Positions 1-7,073 of a DNA stretch of 10,132 nucleotides are shown here, one piece after another. A model generated the notes under the pieces. That model saw only the letters and a program-made list of their open reading frames with translations. It was not told where the DNA came from and searched no databases. The DNA comes from an uncultured Christensenellaceae bacterium (GTDB lineage: Bacteria > Bacillota > Clostridia > Christensenellales > Aristaeellaceae). Position numbers and translations under genes: made by a program. The stretch's first letter is position 1; each line of letters opens with the position of its first letter. The stretch covers positions 1 through 10,132 of the forward strand of contig CAJOPV010000024.1 of NCBI GenBank assembly GCA_905236495.1, in the 5' to 3' direction.

Positions 1-260
1 ACCCCCACTGCCGTGAGCACCACCCGGCGCCGCCTCCAGAAGGTATAGGGCACCCGGCAGGTCACTGTCATAGCGGCGGCCCCCACCGCCGCCCCGAAGA
101 GCTGCTTCAGCACCTGATCCCAGGGGTTCCCCGTCTCCAACGCCTTGTAATACGTGGCGCTGAACAGCGTCAAAAGCCCGAACATCATCAGCAGTACCAT
201 GATCGTAAGCAGCGATTTATCCACCGGCTTGGGCTTGGATCGGCGAAGAACGGTCAGCAT
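1..260 (-). CDS. FtsW/SpoVE-family SEDS glycosyltransferase, N-terminal part
   Basis: Partial gene: the first 86 codons are here and the rest lies beyond the left edge. SEDS proteins polymerise lipid II into glycan strands at the septum or spore cortex together with a class B PBP. The visible protein has a short basic cytoplasmic start (MLTVLRRSKPKPVDKS), a first membrane segment at about residues 17-34 that ends in the family-typical LTLFSATYYKAL, then a loop with a WDQVLKQLFGA stretch matching the usual QL..G start of the second membrane helix, followed by a basic RRR turn. The ATG at 260-258 is preceded by a strong TAGGAGG site about 8 nt away. Its position after murD and beside a SpoVD-type PBP fits FtsW or SpoVE, and the fragment cannot separate these. 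RodA is less likely from context. An intrinsic terminator lies just upstream (294-317), so expression may depend on read-through. Confidence 0.85.
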   Translation of the reverse strand, partial: MLTVLRRSKPKPVDKSLLTIMVLLMMFGLLTLFSATYYKALETGNPWDQVLKQLFGAAVGAAAMTVTCRVPYTFWRRRRVVLTAVG

Positions 261-270
261 GGCGCGCCTC

Positions 271-335
271 CTATTGAATGGATTGGAAAAAGAAAAGGCG
301 CATCCTCATGCGCCTTTCCGCCGTATCTATTGAAT
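271..335. repeat. 9-bp direct repeats flanking the murD-ftsW terminator
   Basis: CTATTGAAT occurs at 271-279 and again at 327-335, on either side of a 47-bp segment that contains the terminator hairpin. The arrangement resembles a target-site duplication around a small inserted hairpin, but a chance repeat or a local duplication is equally possible. Confidence 0.5.
287..317 (-). terminator. Intrinsic terminator between murD and ftsW
   Basis: A perfect 10-bp inverted repeat (AAAGGCGCAT / ATGCGCCTTT, arms 294-303 and 308-317) has a 4-nt loop. On the minus strand it is followed by TTTTCTTTTT, so it reads as a rho-independent terminator for the transcript coming out of murD. It lies 25 nt past the murD stop and about 34 nt before the ftsW start codon, inside an otherwise continuous operon. 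There is too little room after it for a complete promoter before ftsW. Confidence 0.8.
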
Positions 336-341
336 CCGATA

Positions 342-1769
342 TCAGACCAGTTTATTCACGATCTCCTTGAATATCCGTCCCCGCTGCTCGTAATCGCTGA
401 ACATATCAAAGCTGGCGCAGGCGGGCGACAGGAGCACGCTGCCCCCGGGCCGGGACAGCTTCCGGCACGTTTCCACCGCCTCCTGAAGCGTGGCGGCGTG
501 ATGAACGGCAGCATAGCCGGCCTTTTTCAGGGCTGCTTCGATCTGCCCCGCCGTAACGCCGATGAGCACGCAGTTTTGGATCAGCGGGGTCTTTGCGATC
601 TCCTCCGCCAGGGGATCGAAGGACACGTGCTTATCATAGCCCCCCAGGATCAGGGCGGTGGGGGCCTTCATGGACTGCACCGCCTTGATGGTGGAATCCA
701 CGTTGGTGCCCTTGCTGTCGTTGATGTAGCGCACGCCCTCCAGCTCCCGGACGAATTCGATGCGGTGCTCCACCCCCGGGAAGGTACGCAGGGCGTGGCG
801 GATCACCGGGGCGGGCACCCCCCGGGAGGCGGCGATGGCGGCGGCAGCCAGGGCATTTTCCAGGTTATGGGGCCCGGGAATGCGGATCTCCTCCACCGCG
901 CATACCGTTTTTTCCTCGCCGCCCAAACGCAGCACCACCTGCCCATCCCGAACGAAAGCCCCCTGCTCCACATCCTGCAGCCTGGAAAAGAACAGCACCC
1001 GGCCTCGGAGCCCCTCCGCCATGGCCCGGCAGGCGGCATCGTCATAATTCAGCACGGCGTAATCCTTTTCCGTCTGGGCGTCAAAGATGTGGCGCTTTAA
1101 GCCCGTATAGACCTCCATGGTGCCGTGGCGGTTCAGATGATCCTCCGTCACGTTCAGCACCGCCGCGGTGAGGGGATGGAAGGTATCGGTGGTTTCCAAT
1201 TGAAAGCTGGATACCTCCGCCACGATCACATCGTCCCACCGGCTTTCCATGGCGGCGGCGGACAGGGGATAGCCAATGTTTCCGCACACCCTGGCGATCT
1301 TCCCGGCGGCGGTAAAAATGGCCCCAAGCAGGGATACCGTGGTGGTTTTCCCGTTGGTGCCCGTCACCGCAACCATCTGGCCCTTGGCGATGCGGGAAGC
1401 GATCTCCAATTCCCCGGATACGGGAATGCCCCGCTCCTTCGCCGCCTTCACGATGGGGGCGTCGATGGGCACCCCGGGGCTGATGATCAGCAGATCCTGG
1501 CCCTTCAAGGCATCCAGGCCGTCCTCCCCCAGGCAAAAGCGCAGAGGAAGCTCCCTGATTTCATCCAGCTGATCCCCAAAGGCCTCCCAGGGCTTCTGGT
1601 CGCTGACCGTTACATGAGCCCCCTCCCGGTGCAGCAGCTTTGCCAGGGCCACGCCGCTGCGGGCCATGCCCACGATCAGCGTCTTTTTTCCCGCGAAGGG
1701 GCTTTCGCCTCCCTCGGCGGCGTAATGCTGCCGGCGGGCCTTCCTTCCGTAATACAGGTCGCTGTTCAT
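342..1769 (-). CDS. murD: UDP-N-acetylmuramoyl-L-alanine--D-glutamate ligase MurD
   Basis: Cytoplasmic ATP-dependent ligase that adds D-glutamate to UDP-MurNAc-L-alanine, the second amino-acid step of the peptidoglycan stem. The 475-residue protein has the three Mur domains: an N-terminal Rossmann-like UDP-binding domain (LIVGMARSGVALA, about 31-43), a central ATPase domain with the P-loop TGTNGKTTT (136-144) and NVTEDHLNRH (206-215), and a C-terminal domain with HRIE (335-338), NDSKGTN (350-356), GGYDK (376-380) and SPACASFDMF (448-457). All expected catalytic motifs are present. I chose the ATG at 1769 because GGAGGT lies 6 nt before it; a TTG eight codons upstream (1793) overlaps the mraY stop and has no comparable site. 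The first roughly 28 residues are a polar, basic extension before the Rossmann fold, a little longer than usual. It follows mraY by 20 nt and is followed by a terminator. Confidence 0.96.
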   Translation of the reverse strand: MNSDLYYGRKARRQHYAAEGGESPFAGKKTLIVGMARSGVALAKLLHREGAHVTVSDQKPWEAFGDQLDEIRELPLRFCLGEDGLDALKGQDLLIISPGVPIDAPIVKAAKERGIPVSGELEIASRIAKGQMVAVTGTNGKTTTVSLLGAIFTAAGKIARVCGNIGYPLSAAAMESRWDDVIVAEVSSFQLETTDTFHPLTAAVLNVTEDHLNRHGTMEVYTGLKRHIFDAQTEKDYAVLNYDDAACRAMAEGLRGRVLFFSRLQDVEQGAFVRDGQVVLRLGGEEKTVCAVEEIRIPGPHNLENALAAAAIAASRGVPAPVIRHALRTFPGVEHRIEFVRELEGVRYINDSKGTNVDSTIKAVQSMKAPTALILGGYDKHVSFDPLAEEIAKTPLIQNCVLIGVTAGQIEAALKKAGYAAVHHAATLQEAVETCRKLSRPGGSVLLSPACASFDMFSDYEQRGRIFKEIVNKLV

Positions 1770-1775
1770 ATCGGC

Positions 1776-1781
1776 ACCTCC
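1776..1781 (-). promoter_or_regulatory. Ribosome binding site deciding the murD start
   Basis: GGAGGT on the minus strand sits 6 nt before the ATG at 1769-1767. It lies inside the longer open frame that begins with TTG at 1793, so it argues for the shorter MurD. Confidence 0.8.
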
Positions 1782-1789
1782 AGGAAAGA

Positions 1790-2860
1790 TCAATACAGTT
1801 TATGCAGGCTCCATACGGCGATCAGGCTCAGCGCCAGCGTCACCGCCGCGTACATGAGCACGATCTGGTTTTCCTTCATGCCGGAAAGCTCGAAATGATG
1901 GTGCAGCGGGGCCATTTTGAAAATGCGCTTCCCGGTGCCCGTCTTTTTCCGGGTGTATTTGAAGTACCCGGTCTGCAGCATCACGGAAACGGAGCTCATA
2001 ATGCAGGTAAAGCAAATGGGGATCAGGAGGAACTGGCACTTGAGCAGCATGGCGGCCCCCGCCATGGCGCCTCCGATGAACATGCTGCCCGTATCCCCCA
2101 TGAAGATCTTGGCGGGGTGCCGGTTATACCGAAGGAAGCCGATGCTGGCCCCCGCCAAAGCGAAGCACAGATAGGCGATGGGCAGGAACCAGGCCCGGGT
2201 ATCCGTTACCGGGAACAGCCACAGGGTATCCCCATTTTGGCTGGCTCCCAAAAACAGCGCGATGAGGCCGAAGGCCCCCATGCCGATCACCGTCACCGAG
2301 GAAAGGATGCCATCCACCCCATCCTGCAAATTGGCGCTGTTGGTAATGAACATCACCAGCACCGTCATAACGGGAATATAGAACAGGCCCAGATCCCAGG
2401 TTTTGTCCGTAAAGGGGATCACCACGTCGCTGCCCACATAAAAGAAGCAATACAGCGAAAAGATCAGCCCCACGATCATCTGCCCCACCAGCTTCTGCCG
2501 GGGCTTGAGGCCCTCGTGATCCTTTTTCACGTCTTTGATGTAATCATCCGGGAAGCCGAAGAGCGCCATGCAGCCCACGGTAATGAACAGCATGGGCCAC
2601 AGGGCGTTTTCCAGTTGAAAGGGCCAGCCGCCCTTCACGCCCACGGCGACGGTGAGCACCGCTGTCACCAGCACGGTAGCCAGGGCCGTCACGATGCCGC
2701 CCATATTGGGGGTGCCCTGCTTTGCCAGATGGGCCTTGGGGCCCAGATCGTATATGGTCTGCCCGAATTTGAGCTTTTTCAGGTACGGCAAAAACTGGGG
2801 CATCACCAGGAACACCACCGCCATCGCCATCACCGCAGCCAGCGCGCATTGCAAAAACAT
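1790..2860 (-). CDS. mraY: Phospho-N-acetylmuramoyl-pentapeptide-transferase MraY
   Basis: Integral membrane enzyme that transfers phospho-MurNAc-pentapeptide from UDP to undecaprenyl phosphate, making lipid I. The 356-residue length is normal. About ten hydrophobic helices are visible. Family motifs occur in order: GPKAHLAKQGTPNMGG (40-55), the acidic pair in GFPDDYIK (102-109), NLQDGVDG (177-184), MGDTGS (254-259) and MAPLHHHFELSG (316-327), including the Mg-binding aspartates and the HHH segment. Some normally very conserved positions differ: Gln replaces Thr and Val replaces Leu in NLTDGLDG, Pro precedes the DD pair, and Ser occupies the place of the usual Glu before SV.LQ. The key aspartates and histidines are kept, so it is probably active. 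The ATG at 2860 has a moderate upstream GAGGGGA. It lies 45 nt after murE without a terminator; murF, often found here in other bacteria, is missing. Confidence 0.96.
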   Translation of the reverse strand: MFLQCALAAVMAMAVVFLVMPQFLPYLKKLKFGQTIYDLGPKAHLAKQGTPNMGGIVTALATVLVTAVLTVAVGVKGGWPFQLENALWPMLFITVGCMALFGFPDDYIKDVKKDHEGLKPRQKLVGQMIVGLIFSLYCFFYVGSDVVIPFTDKTWDLGLFYIPVMTVLVMFITNSANLQDGVDGILSSVTVIGMGAFGLIALFLGASQNGDTLWLFPVTDTRAWFLPIAYLCFALAGASIGFLRYNRHPAKIFMGDTGSMFIGGAMAGAAMLLKCQFLLIPICFTCIMSSVSVMLQTGYFKYTRKKTGTGKRIFKMAPLHHHFELSGMKENQIVLMYAAVTLALSLIAVWSLHKLY

Positions 2861-2905
2861 GTCCGTACTTTCCCCTCTCGTGTATTGCTTTTCCGGGGCG
2901 CGGGA

Positions 2906-4369
2906 TTATTTCCTGATCTCCTCCAGCAATTCCGCCACGACCACCTTTTCGTCGAAGGGCCGCTTGACCCCCATGATCTCCTGATAGGTTTCGTGGCCCT
3001 TGCCCGCCAGCACGATGATATCCCCGTCCCGGCCCATTTCCAGGGCGTGGCGGATGGCCTCCCGCCGGTTTTCGATGACGGTGTATTGCCCGCCGGTGGG
3101 CCGGATGCCTTCCTCGATGGAGGCCAGTATCTCCATGGGGTCTTCGGTGCGGGGGTTATCGCTGGTGAGGATGGAATAATCCGCCAGCCGCCCGCTGATT
3201 TCCCCCATGATGGGGCGCTTCAGATGATCCCGGTCGCCGCCGCACCCAAAGAGCGAGATCACCCGCCCCCGGGCAAAGCCCCTGACCGCCGTCAGGATAT
3301 TTTCCAGGGCGTCCGGGGAGTGGGAATAATCCAGGATCACCTTGTAGGGCGTGCCGGTATCCAACACCTCCGCCCGTCCGGGGACGGAGCGGACCTTTGC
3401 CAGCGCCGCCGTCACTGTTTCAGGCGATACCCCCATGATGAGCCCCACCGCCGCGGCAGCCAGGGCGTTATAGACGTTGAACATGCCCGTCAGCTGCAGC
3501 CGCACGGGCATTTCATTCACGTCGAACAGCTTCATAATAAAACTGACGCCGTTTTCGGTGATTTCGATATCCCGGGCAAAAATATCCGCGTTGTTGCAGA
3601 TGCCATAGGTGGAATGGGGCACGGCAATATCCTTAAGGATTTCCTTACTGGTGTCGTCGTCCACGTTGATGGCGGCGTTGGAGATCCATTCGGGCCGGAA
3701 GAAGGATTTTTTGCATTCAAAATACTTTTCCATGGTGCCGAAAAGGTCCAGATGATCCTGGCTCAGATTGGTATAGCACCCCGCCTCGAAGTGCACGCCC
3801 CTGAGCCGGTCCATGGCGATGGCGTGGGCCGAAACCTCCATGCTCACCACCTGCACCCCCGCGTCCAGCATTTGCCTGAGGGTGCGGAAAAAGTCGATGG
3901 GCTCCGGGGTGGTGAATTCGCTTTTCAAGTATTCCTTCCCGATCATGTTGCCCGTGGTGCCGATGAGGCCCACCTTATAGCCGGCCTCCTCCATGATGGC
4001 CTTGATCAAGTAGCTGGTGGTGGTTTTGCCCTTGGTGCCGGTAACGCCCAGCAGCTTCATTTCCCGGTCCGGGTGCCCGAAGAAGGCCGCCGCCATCAGC
4101 GACATGGCTCCCCGCACGTTTCTGACCTTCACCTGGGGCACGTCCACATCCAGAAAATGGGTCACCACCAAGGCATCCGCCCCGTTTTTCACCGCCTGGG
4201 GCGCGAAGCCGTGGGCGTCGAACCGGGCCCCCGGCACGCAGAAGAAGAGGCCCCGATGGGTCTCCTTCCGGCTGTCCATGGTGAGGGTGGCGATTTCGCA
4301 GTCCCCTCGTATCTCCAATACTTCCTGTTCCGCTTCCTTTGCCAAAGCCGATAGCAGCACGTTTCTCAC
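2906..4369 (-). CDS. murE: UDP-MurNAc-tripeptide synthetase MurE (meso-diaminopimelate type)
   Basis: Cytoplasmic ATP-dependent ligase adding the third stem-peptide residue to UDP-MurNAc-L-Ala-D-Glu. In 487 residues it shows the N-terminal UDP-binding domain (MDSRKETHRGLFFCVPGA, about 31-48), the P-loop GTKGKTTT (111-118), TTPEP (153-157), MEVSAHA (177-183), the lysine region YFECKKSFF (216-224) expected to hold the carbamylated Lys, DYSHSPDALENIL (347-359), DNPRTEDP (404-411) and GKGHE (456-460). The DNPR box is the established signature of meso-diaminopimelate specificity, so the cell wall is predicted to be DAP-type. Translation is coupled to the upstream PBP: a GTG at 4369 overlaps the PBP stop as GTGA. 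A second GTG three codons later (4360) sits 8 nt after GGAG and would give a start aligning better with other MurE proteins (VLLSALAKE), so the start may be there. Confidence 0.96.
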   Translation of the reverse strand: MRNVLLSALAKEAEQEVLEIRGDCEIATLTMDSRKETHRGLFFCVPGARFDAHGFAPQAVKNGADALVVTHFLDVDVPQVKVRNVRGAMSLMAAAFFGHPDREMKLLGVTGTKGKTTTSYLIKAIMEEAGYKVGLIGTTGNMIGKEYLKSEFTTPEPIDFFRTLRQMLDAGVQVVSMEVSAHAIAMDRLRGVHFEAGCYTNLSQDHLDLFGTMEKYFECKKSFFRPEWISNAAINVDDDTSKEILKDIAVPHSTYGICNNADIFARDIEITENGVSFIMKLFDVNEMPVRLQLTGMFNVYNALAAAAVGLIMGVSPETVTAALAKVRSVPGRAEVLDTGTPYKVILDYSHSPDALENILTAVRGFARGRVISLFGCGGDRDHLKRPIMGEISGRLADYSILTSDNPRTEDPMEILASIEEGIRPTGGQYTVIENRREAIRHALEMGRDGDIIVLAGKGHETYQEIMGVKRPFDEKVVVAELLEEIRK

Positions 4370-6489
4370 TCCGTTCCCTGCGGTAATTCAAAGGTCACCC
4401 GAACGGTATCCCCCAGCCTTGCGTAAGCCCCCGCCGCCGGCTCCTGCCGGGCAGCCAGGCCGCTGCCGGATACCGCCATTTCAAAGCCCCGGGCCCGGAT
4501 GGCCCGGCCCGCCTCCACCATGGAAAGGCCCCGCACGTCCGGCACCGTCAGCAGGTCCACCGCCTCCAGGGGCGTGCCCTCGTAGGTGTAGAGCATCACT
4601 TTGCCCCCGGCGCTCATTTCCGCCCCCGCCGCCGGGGCCTGGGCGGATACCTGCTGGCTTTCCCCGTCGGTTTCGTACAGCAGCTGCTGATCGCTCAATG
4701 CCTTCCGGGCTTCCGCCACCGTCATGCCCACCACGTCCGGCACCGTCACCTTGGGGGCCTGGGTGGCCCCCGGGGTCTGCGTCGCCACGCCCAGATAGGA
4801 AAGCACCTGCTCCATGATCTGCCCGGCGAAGGGGGCCGCCGTGGTGCTGCCGTAATCCACCGGCACCTGGGCCTCATTCACCGTCACCAGCACCGCGAAC
4901 CGGGGCTGATCGATGGGGGCGAACCCCAGGAAGGAGCCGATGTGCACGTTGCTTACCACTCGCCCGTCCTTATACACCTGGGCGGTGCCCGTTTTGCCCC
5001 CGATGCGGTAGCCGCTGACGGCGGCGTTTTTGCCGCCCCCGTTTTCCACCACGTTTTCCAGCAGCTTCCGCATCACGGCGCTGGTTTCCTCGTGGATGGG
5101 GGTGGCTGCCACCTTGGGCTGGGTGCGGTCGATGACGGACCCGTTTTCGTCCAGCACTTCCTGCACGATGTAGGGCTTCATCAGCCGCCCGCCGTTCACC
5201 ACCGCGCAGGCGGCGGTGATGAGCTGGAGGGGCGTCACCGCCACGCTCTGCCCAAAGCCGATCCGGGCCAGATCCACATTCTTCACATACCGGCTGTTGA
5301 TCAGGATGCCCCCGCTTTCCCCCGGCAGGTCGATGCCCGTTTTCACCCCCAGGCCGAAGGAGCGCAGATACTTGTAAAAGGTATCGGTGCCCATGCGGAG
5401 AGCCAGGGTCACGAAGACAGGGTTGCAGCTGTTCGCCAGGGCCTCCGTCAAGTCCTGATGTCCGTGGCTGTTTTTCCAGCAGCGGATCCTGTCCCCGTCC
5501 ACGGTGATGCTGCCGGTGCAGGTAAAGGTATCGCTGAGGGCCGCCGCGCCGCAGTCCAGGGCGGCGGCGCAGGTGAGCATCTTGAAGGTGGAGCCGGGCT
5601 CATACACGTCGGTCACCGCCGTGATCCGCATGAGCTCCGTCAGGGCCTCCACGTCGTCCCGAGGCGGGGCGTTGGGGTCGTAATCCGGCTTCATGCACAG
5701 GGCCAGGATGGCCCCGGTGTTCACATCCATGACGATGCACTGCACGGATTTGGCATGGTTCACGGCGATGCATTCCCGCATGGCCTTTTCCACGATGCCC
5801 TGGATGGTTTCATCCACCGTGAGCCGCAGGGTGCAGCCGTTTTCCGGGGCCACGTAGGCGGTTTTCCCGTCCGGCAAAAGCCGGGAACGGGCATCGACCT
5901 CCGTTTTCAGCGACCCTGCCTTGCCCCGGAGCAGCGTTTCATACCAGCTTTCCAGCCCGCTTTGGCCCGCCGAATCCACGTTCGTCAGGCCCAGCACCTG
6001 GCTTAAGAACGCGCCGTTCGGATAAAAGCGGCGGCTGTCCTCCTCAAAGCTCACGCCCCGAAGCAATTCCGGCATATCCTGACGCAGAAGCCGAATCCGA
6101 TCCACCGTTTCCCTGGGCGCCTGGCGCTTTAAGATCACCGAGGCCAGGCGCTTGTTCTGCAGCCTTGCTGTCATGCTCTCCTGATCGGCTCCCAGGGCCG
6201 GGGCCATGACGGCGGCGAAGGCCGCCTCATCCGTAACCTGCTGGGGGTTCGCCGTCACGATGTACGCCCCGGCGGACAGGGCCAAGGCGCTTCCGTTCCG
6301 ATCCTGGATCTGCCCCCGCCGGGCCGCCACCACCCCTTCCCGGGTCCATTGGCGCACGCCCCGGGCGGTCAGCGCTTCCCCCTGAAACAGGGTTAAGCTG
6401 CCGATGCGCACGCTGAGCAAAAGGAAGAGCAGCGTGAGCACCGCCAGCATCATAAGCATCCGTTTTTTTCTAAGGGTTTCCCCGCGCAT
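4366..6489 (-). CDS. Class B penicillin-binding protein with two PASTA domains (SpoVD/PBP2-like transpeptidase)
   Basis: Membrane-anchored D,D-transpeptidase that cross-links peptidoglycan at the septum or spore cortex, expected to pair with the FtsW/SpoVE encoded downstream. The 707 residues comprise a short cytoplasmic tail, one membrane anchor (about 11-29), a dimerisation/pedestal domain that starts near RGQIQDRNG (58-66), a transpeptidase domain with STFK (300-303, nucleophile Ser300), SCN (354-356) and KTGTAQV (499-505), then a TP-rich linker and two PASTA repeats beginning VPDVVGMTVAEARKAL (583-598) and VPDVRGLSMVEAGRAI (649-664). The cysteines C324, C337 and C355, with one inside the SxN box, resemble SpoVD, where a redox-sensitive pair near the active site is known. 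B. subtilis SpoVD has one PASTA domain, so two is closer to PBP2x. The ATG at 6489 follows a GGGGGAGAGGA purine tract. It may serve vegetative division, sporulation or both, since it is the only class B PBP in this cluster. Confidence 0.93.
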   Translation of the reverse strand: MRGETLRKKRMLMMLAVLTLLFLLLSVRIGSLTLFQGEALTARGVRQWTREGVVAARRGQIQDRNGSALALSAGAYIVTANPQQVTDEAAFAAVMAPALGADQESMTARLQNKRLASVILKRQAPRETVDRIRLLRQDMPELLRGVSFEEDSRRFYPNGAFLSQVLGLTNVDSAGQSGLESWYETLLRGKAGSLKTEVDARSRLLPDGKTAYVAPENGCTLRLTVDETIQGIVEKAMRECIAVNHAKSVQCIVMDVNTGAILALCMKPDYDPNAPPRDDVEALTELMRITAVTDVYEPGSTFKMLTCAAALDCGAAALSDTFTCTGSITVDGDRIRCWKNSHGHQDLTEALANSCNPVFVTLALRMGTDTFYKYLRSFGLGVKTGIDLPGESGGILINSRYVKNVDLARIGFGQSVAVTPLQLITAACAVVNGGRLMKPYIVQEVLDENGSVIDRTQPKVAATPIHEETSAVMRKLLENVVENGGGKNAAVSGYRIGGKTGTAQVYKDGRVVSNVHIGSFLGFAPIDQPRFAVLVTVNEAQVPVDYGSTTAAPFAGQIMEQVLSYLGVATQTPGATQAPKVTVPDVVGMTVAEARKALSDQQLLYETDGESQQVSAQAPAAGAEMSAGGKVMLYTYEGTPLEAVDLLTVPDVRGLSMVEAGRAIRARGFEMAVSGSGLAARQEPAAGAYARLGDTVRVTFELPQGTE

Positions 6490-6520
6490 TCCTCTCCCCC
6501 CGCGGGCAGCCGAAGTGGCT

Positions 6521-7048
6521 TCACCGGCTGCCGGTGATGTTTCCTTCCGGCGGGGAATAGGGGGAGGCTTCCCCCGCCAGGCGCGTTTGTGCGGGCCGGG
6601 TATCCCGGGCCACGACGGGCACGGCCTCCACCCCGTTGGCAGAGATCATGCCCAGGTTTTGCACCGCCGCGTAGCAGATGCGGGCGGAATCCCGCGCCTC
6701 CGCCACCCGGAGGGCCATATCGGCGTTTTCCATAACGGTTTGGGCGATGGCGCTTTCCATGGCGCTCCTGTCCCGGGCCAGGGCGGCCTTTTGGCTCACC
6801 CGGTTCAGGATCAGCGCGCCAAAGAGCACCGCTAAGGCGCACAGGAAGATCGTGGCGCCCCGGGCGGGCACCGTCAGATGCCGCCGGGGCGGCGCCGCGG
6901 TGCGGCCGGCATAGAAGGGCTGCTGAAGGGGCATATCGGCGCATCCTGCCTCTGAATCGGGCAGGCGCACGTTGCTGCGCACATTCAGCCTGATGCCCGG
7001 CATGCCCTGCACGCCGGCGGAGGCATACTGCACTCTGCCTTTCTGCAT
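6521..7048 (-). CDS. ftsL: FtsL-like septum protein (single membrane span plus coiled coil)
   Basis: Likely FtsL, the bitopic divisome protein that with FtsB/DivIC and FtsQ/DivIB activates the FtsW-PBP pair. Assignment rests on position directly before the PBP gene and on architecture, since FtsL sequences diverge strongly. In 175 residues it has a long polar N-terminal segment (1-63), one membrane helix (about 64-82, ATIFLCALAVLFGALIL), a heptad-like helical stretch (about 84-128), and AAVQNLGM (127-134), which resembles the A..LGM ending of the FtsL/DivIC family. A proline-rich tail of about 40 residues follows. Typical FtsL is near 100-120 residues, so both ends are extended. The ATG at 7048 is chosen because AAAGGAGG lies 9 nt upstream; the open frame extends 30 codons further but would overlap mraZ. 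It starts 25 nt after mraZ, where rsmH would normally be. Confidence 0.78.
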   Translation of the reverse strand: MQKGRVQYASAGVQGMPGIRLNVRSNVRLPDSEAGCADMPLQQPFYAGRTAAPPRRHLTVPARGATIFLCALAVLFGALILNRVSQKAALARDRSAMESAIAQTVMENADMALRVAEARDSARICYAAVQNLGMISANGVEAVPVVARDTRPAQTRLAGEASPYSPPEGNITGSR

Positions 7049-7057
7049 CAGTTTATT

Positions 7058-7065
7058 CCTCCTTT
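7058..7065 (-). promoter_or_regulatory. Ribosome binding site deciding the ftsL start
   Basis: AAAGGAGG on the minus strand lies 9 nt before the ATG at 7048-7046, in the 25-nt gap after mraZ. It is a near-perfect anti-16S match and excludes the longer reading frame that runs back into mraZ. Confidence 0.85.
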
Positions 7066-7073
7066 CCCGGCGC

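Noticed and set aside
1640..4354. Very long plus-strand open frame (904 codons) antisense to murD, mraY and murE
   Set aside because: It is an antisense shadow of three well-supported genes in GC-rich DNA; its composition is His/Gly/Gln-rich, with no recognisable domain and no ribosome site.
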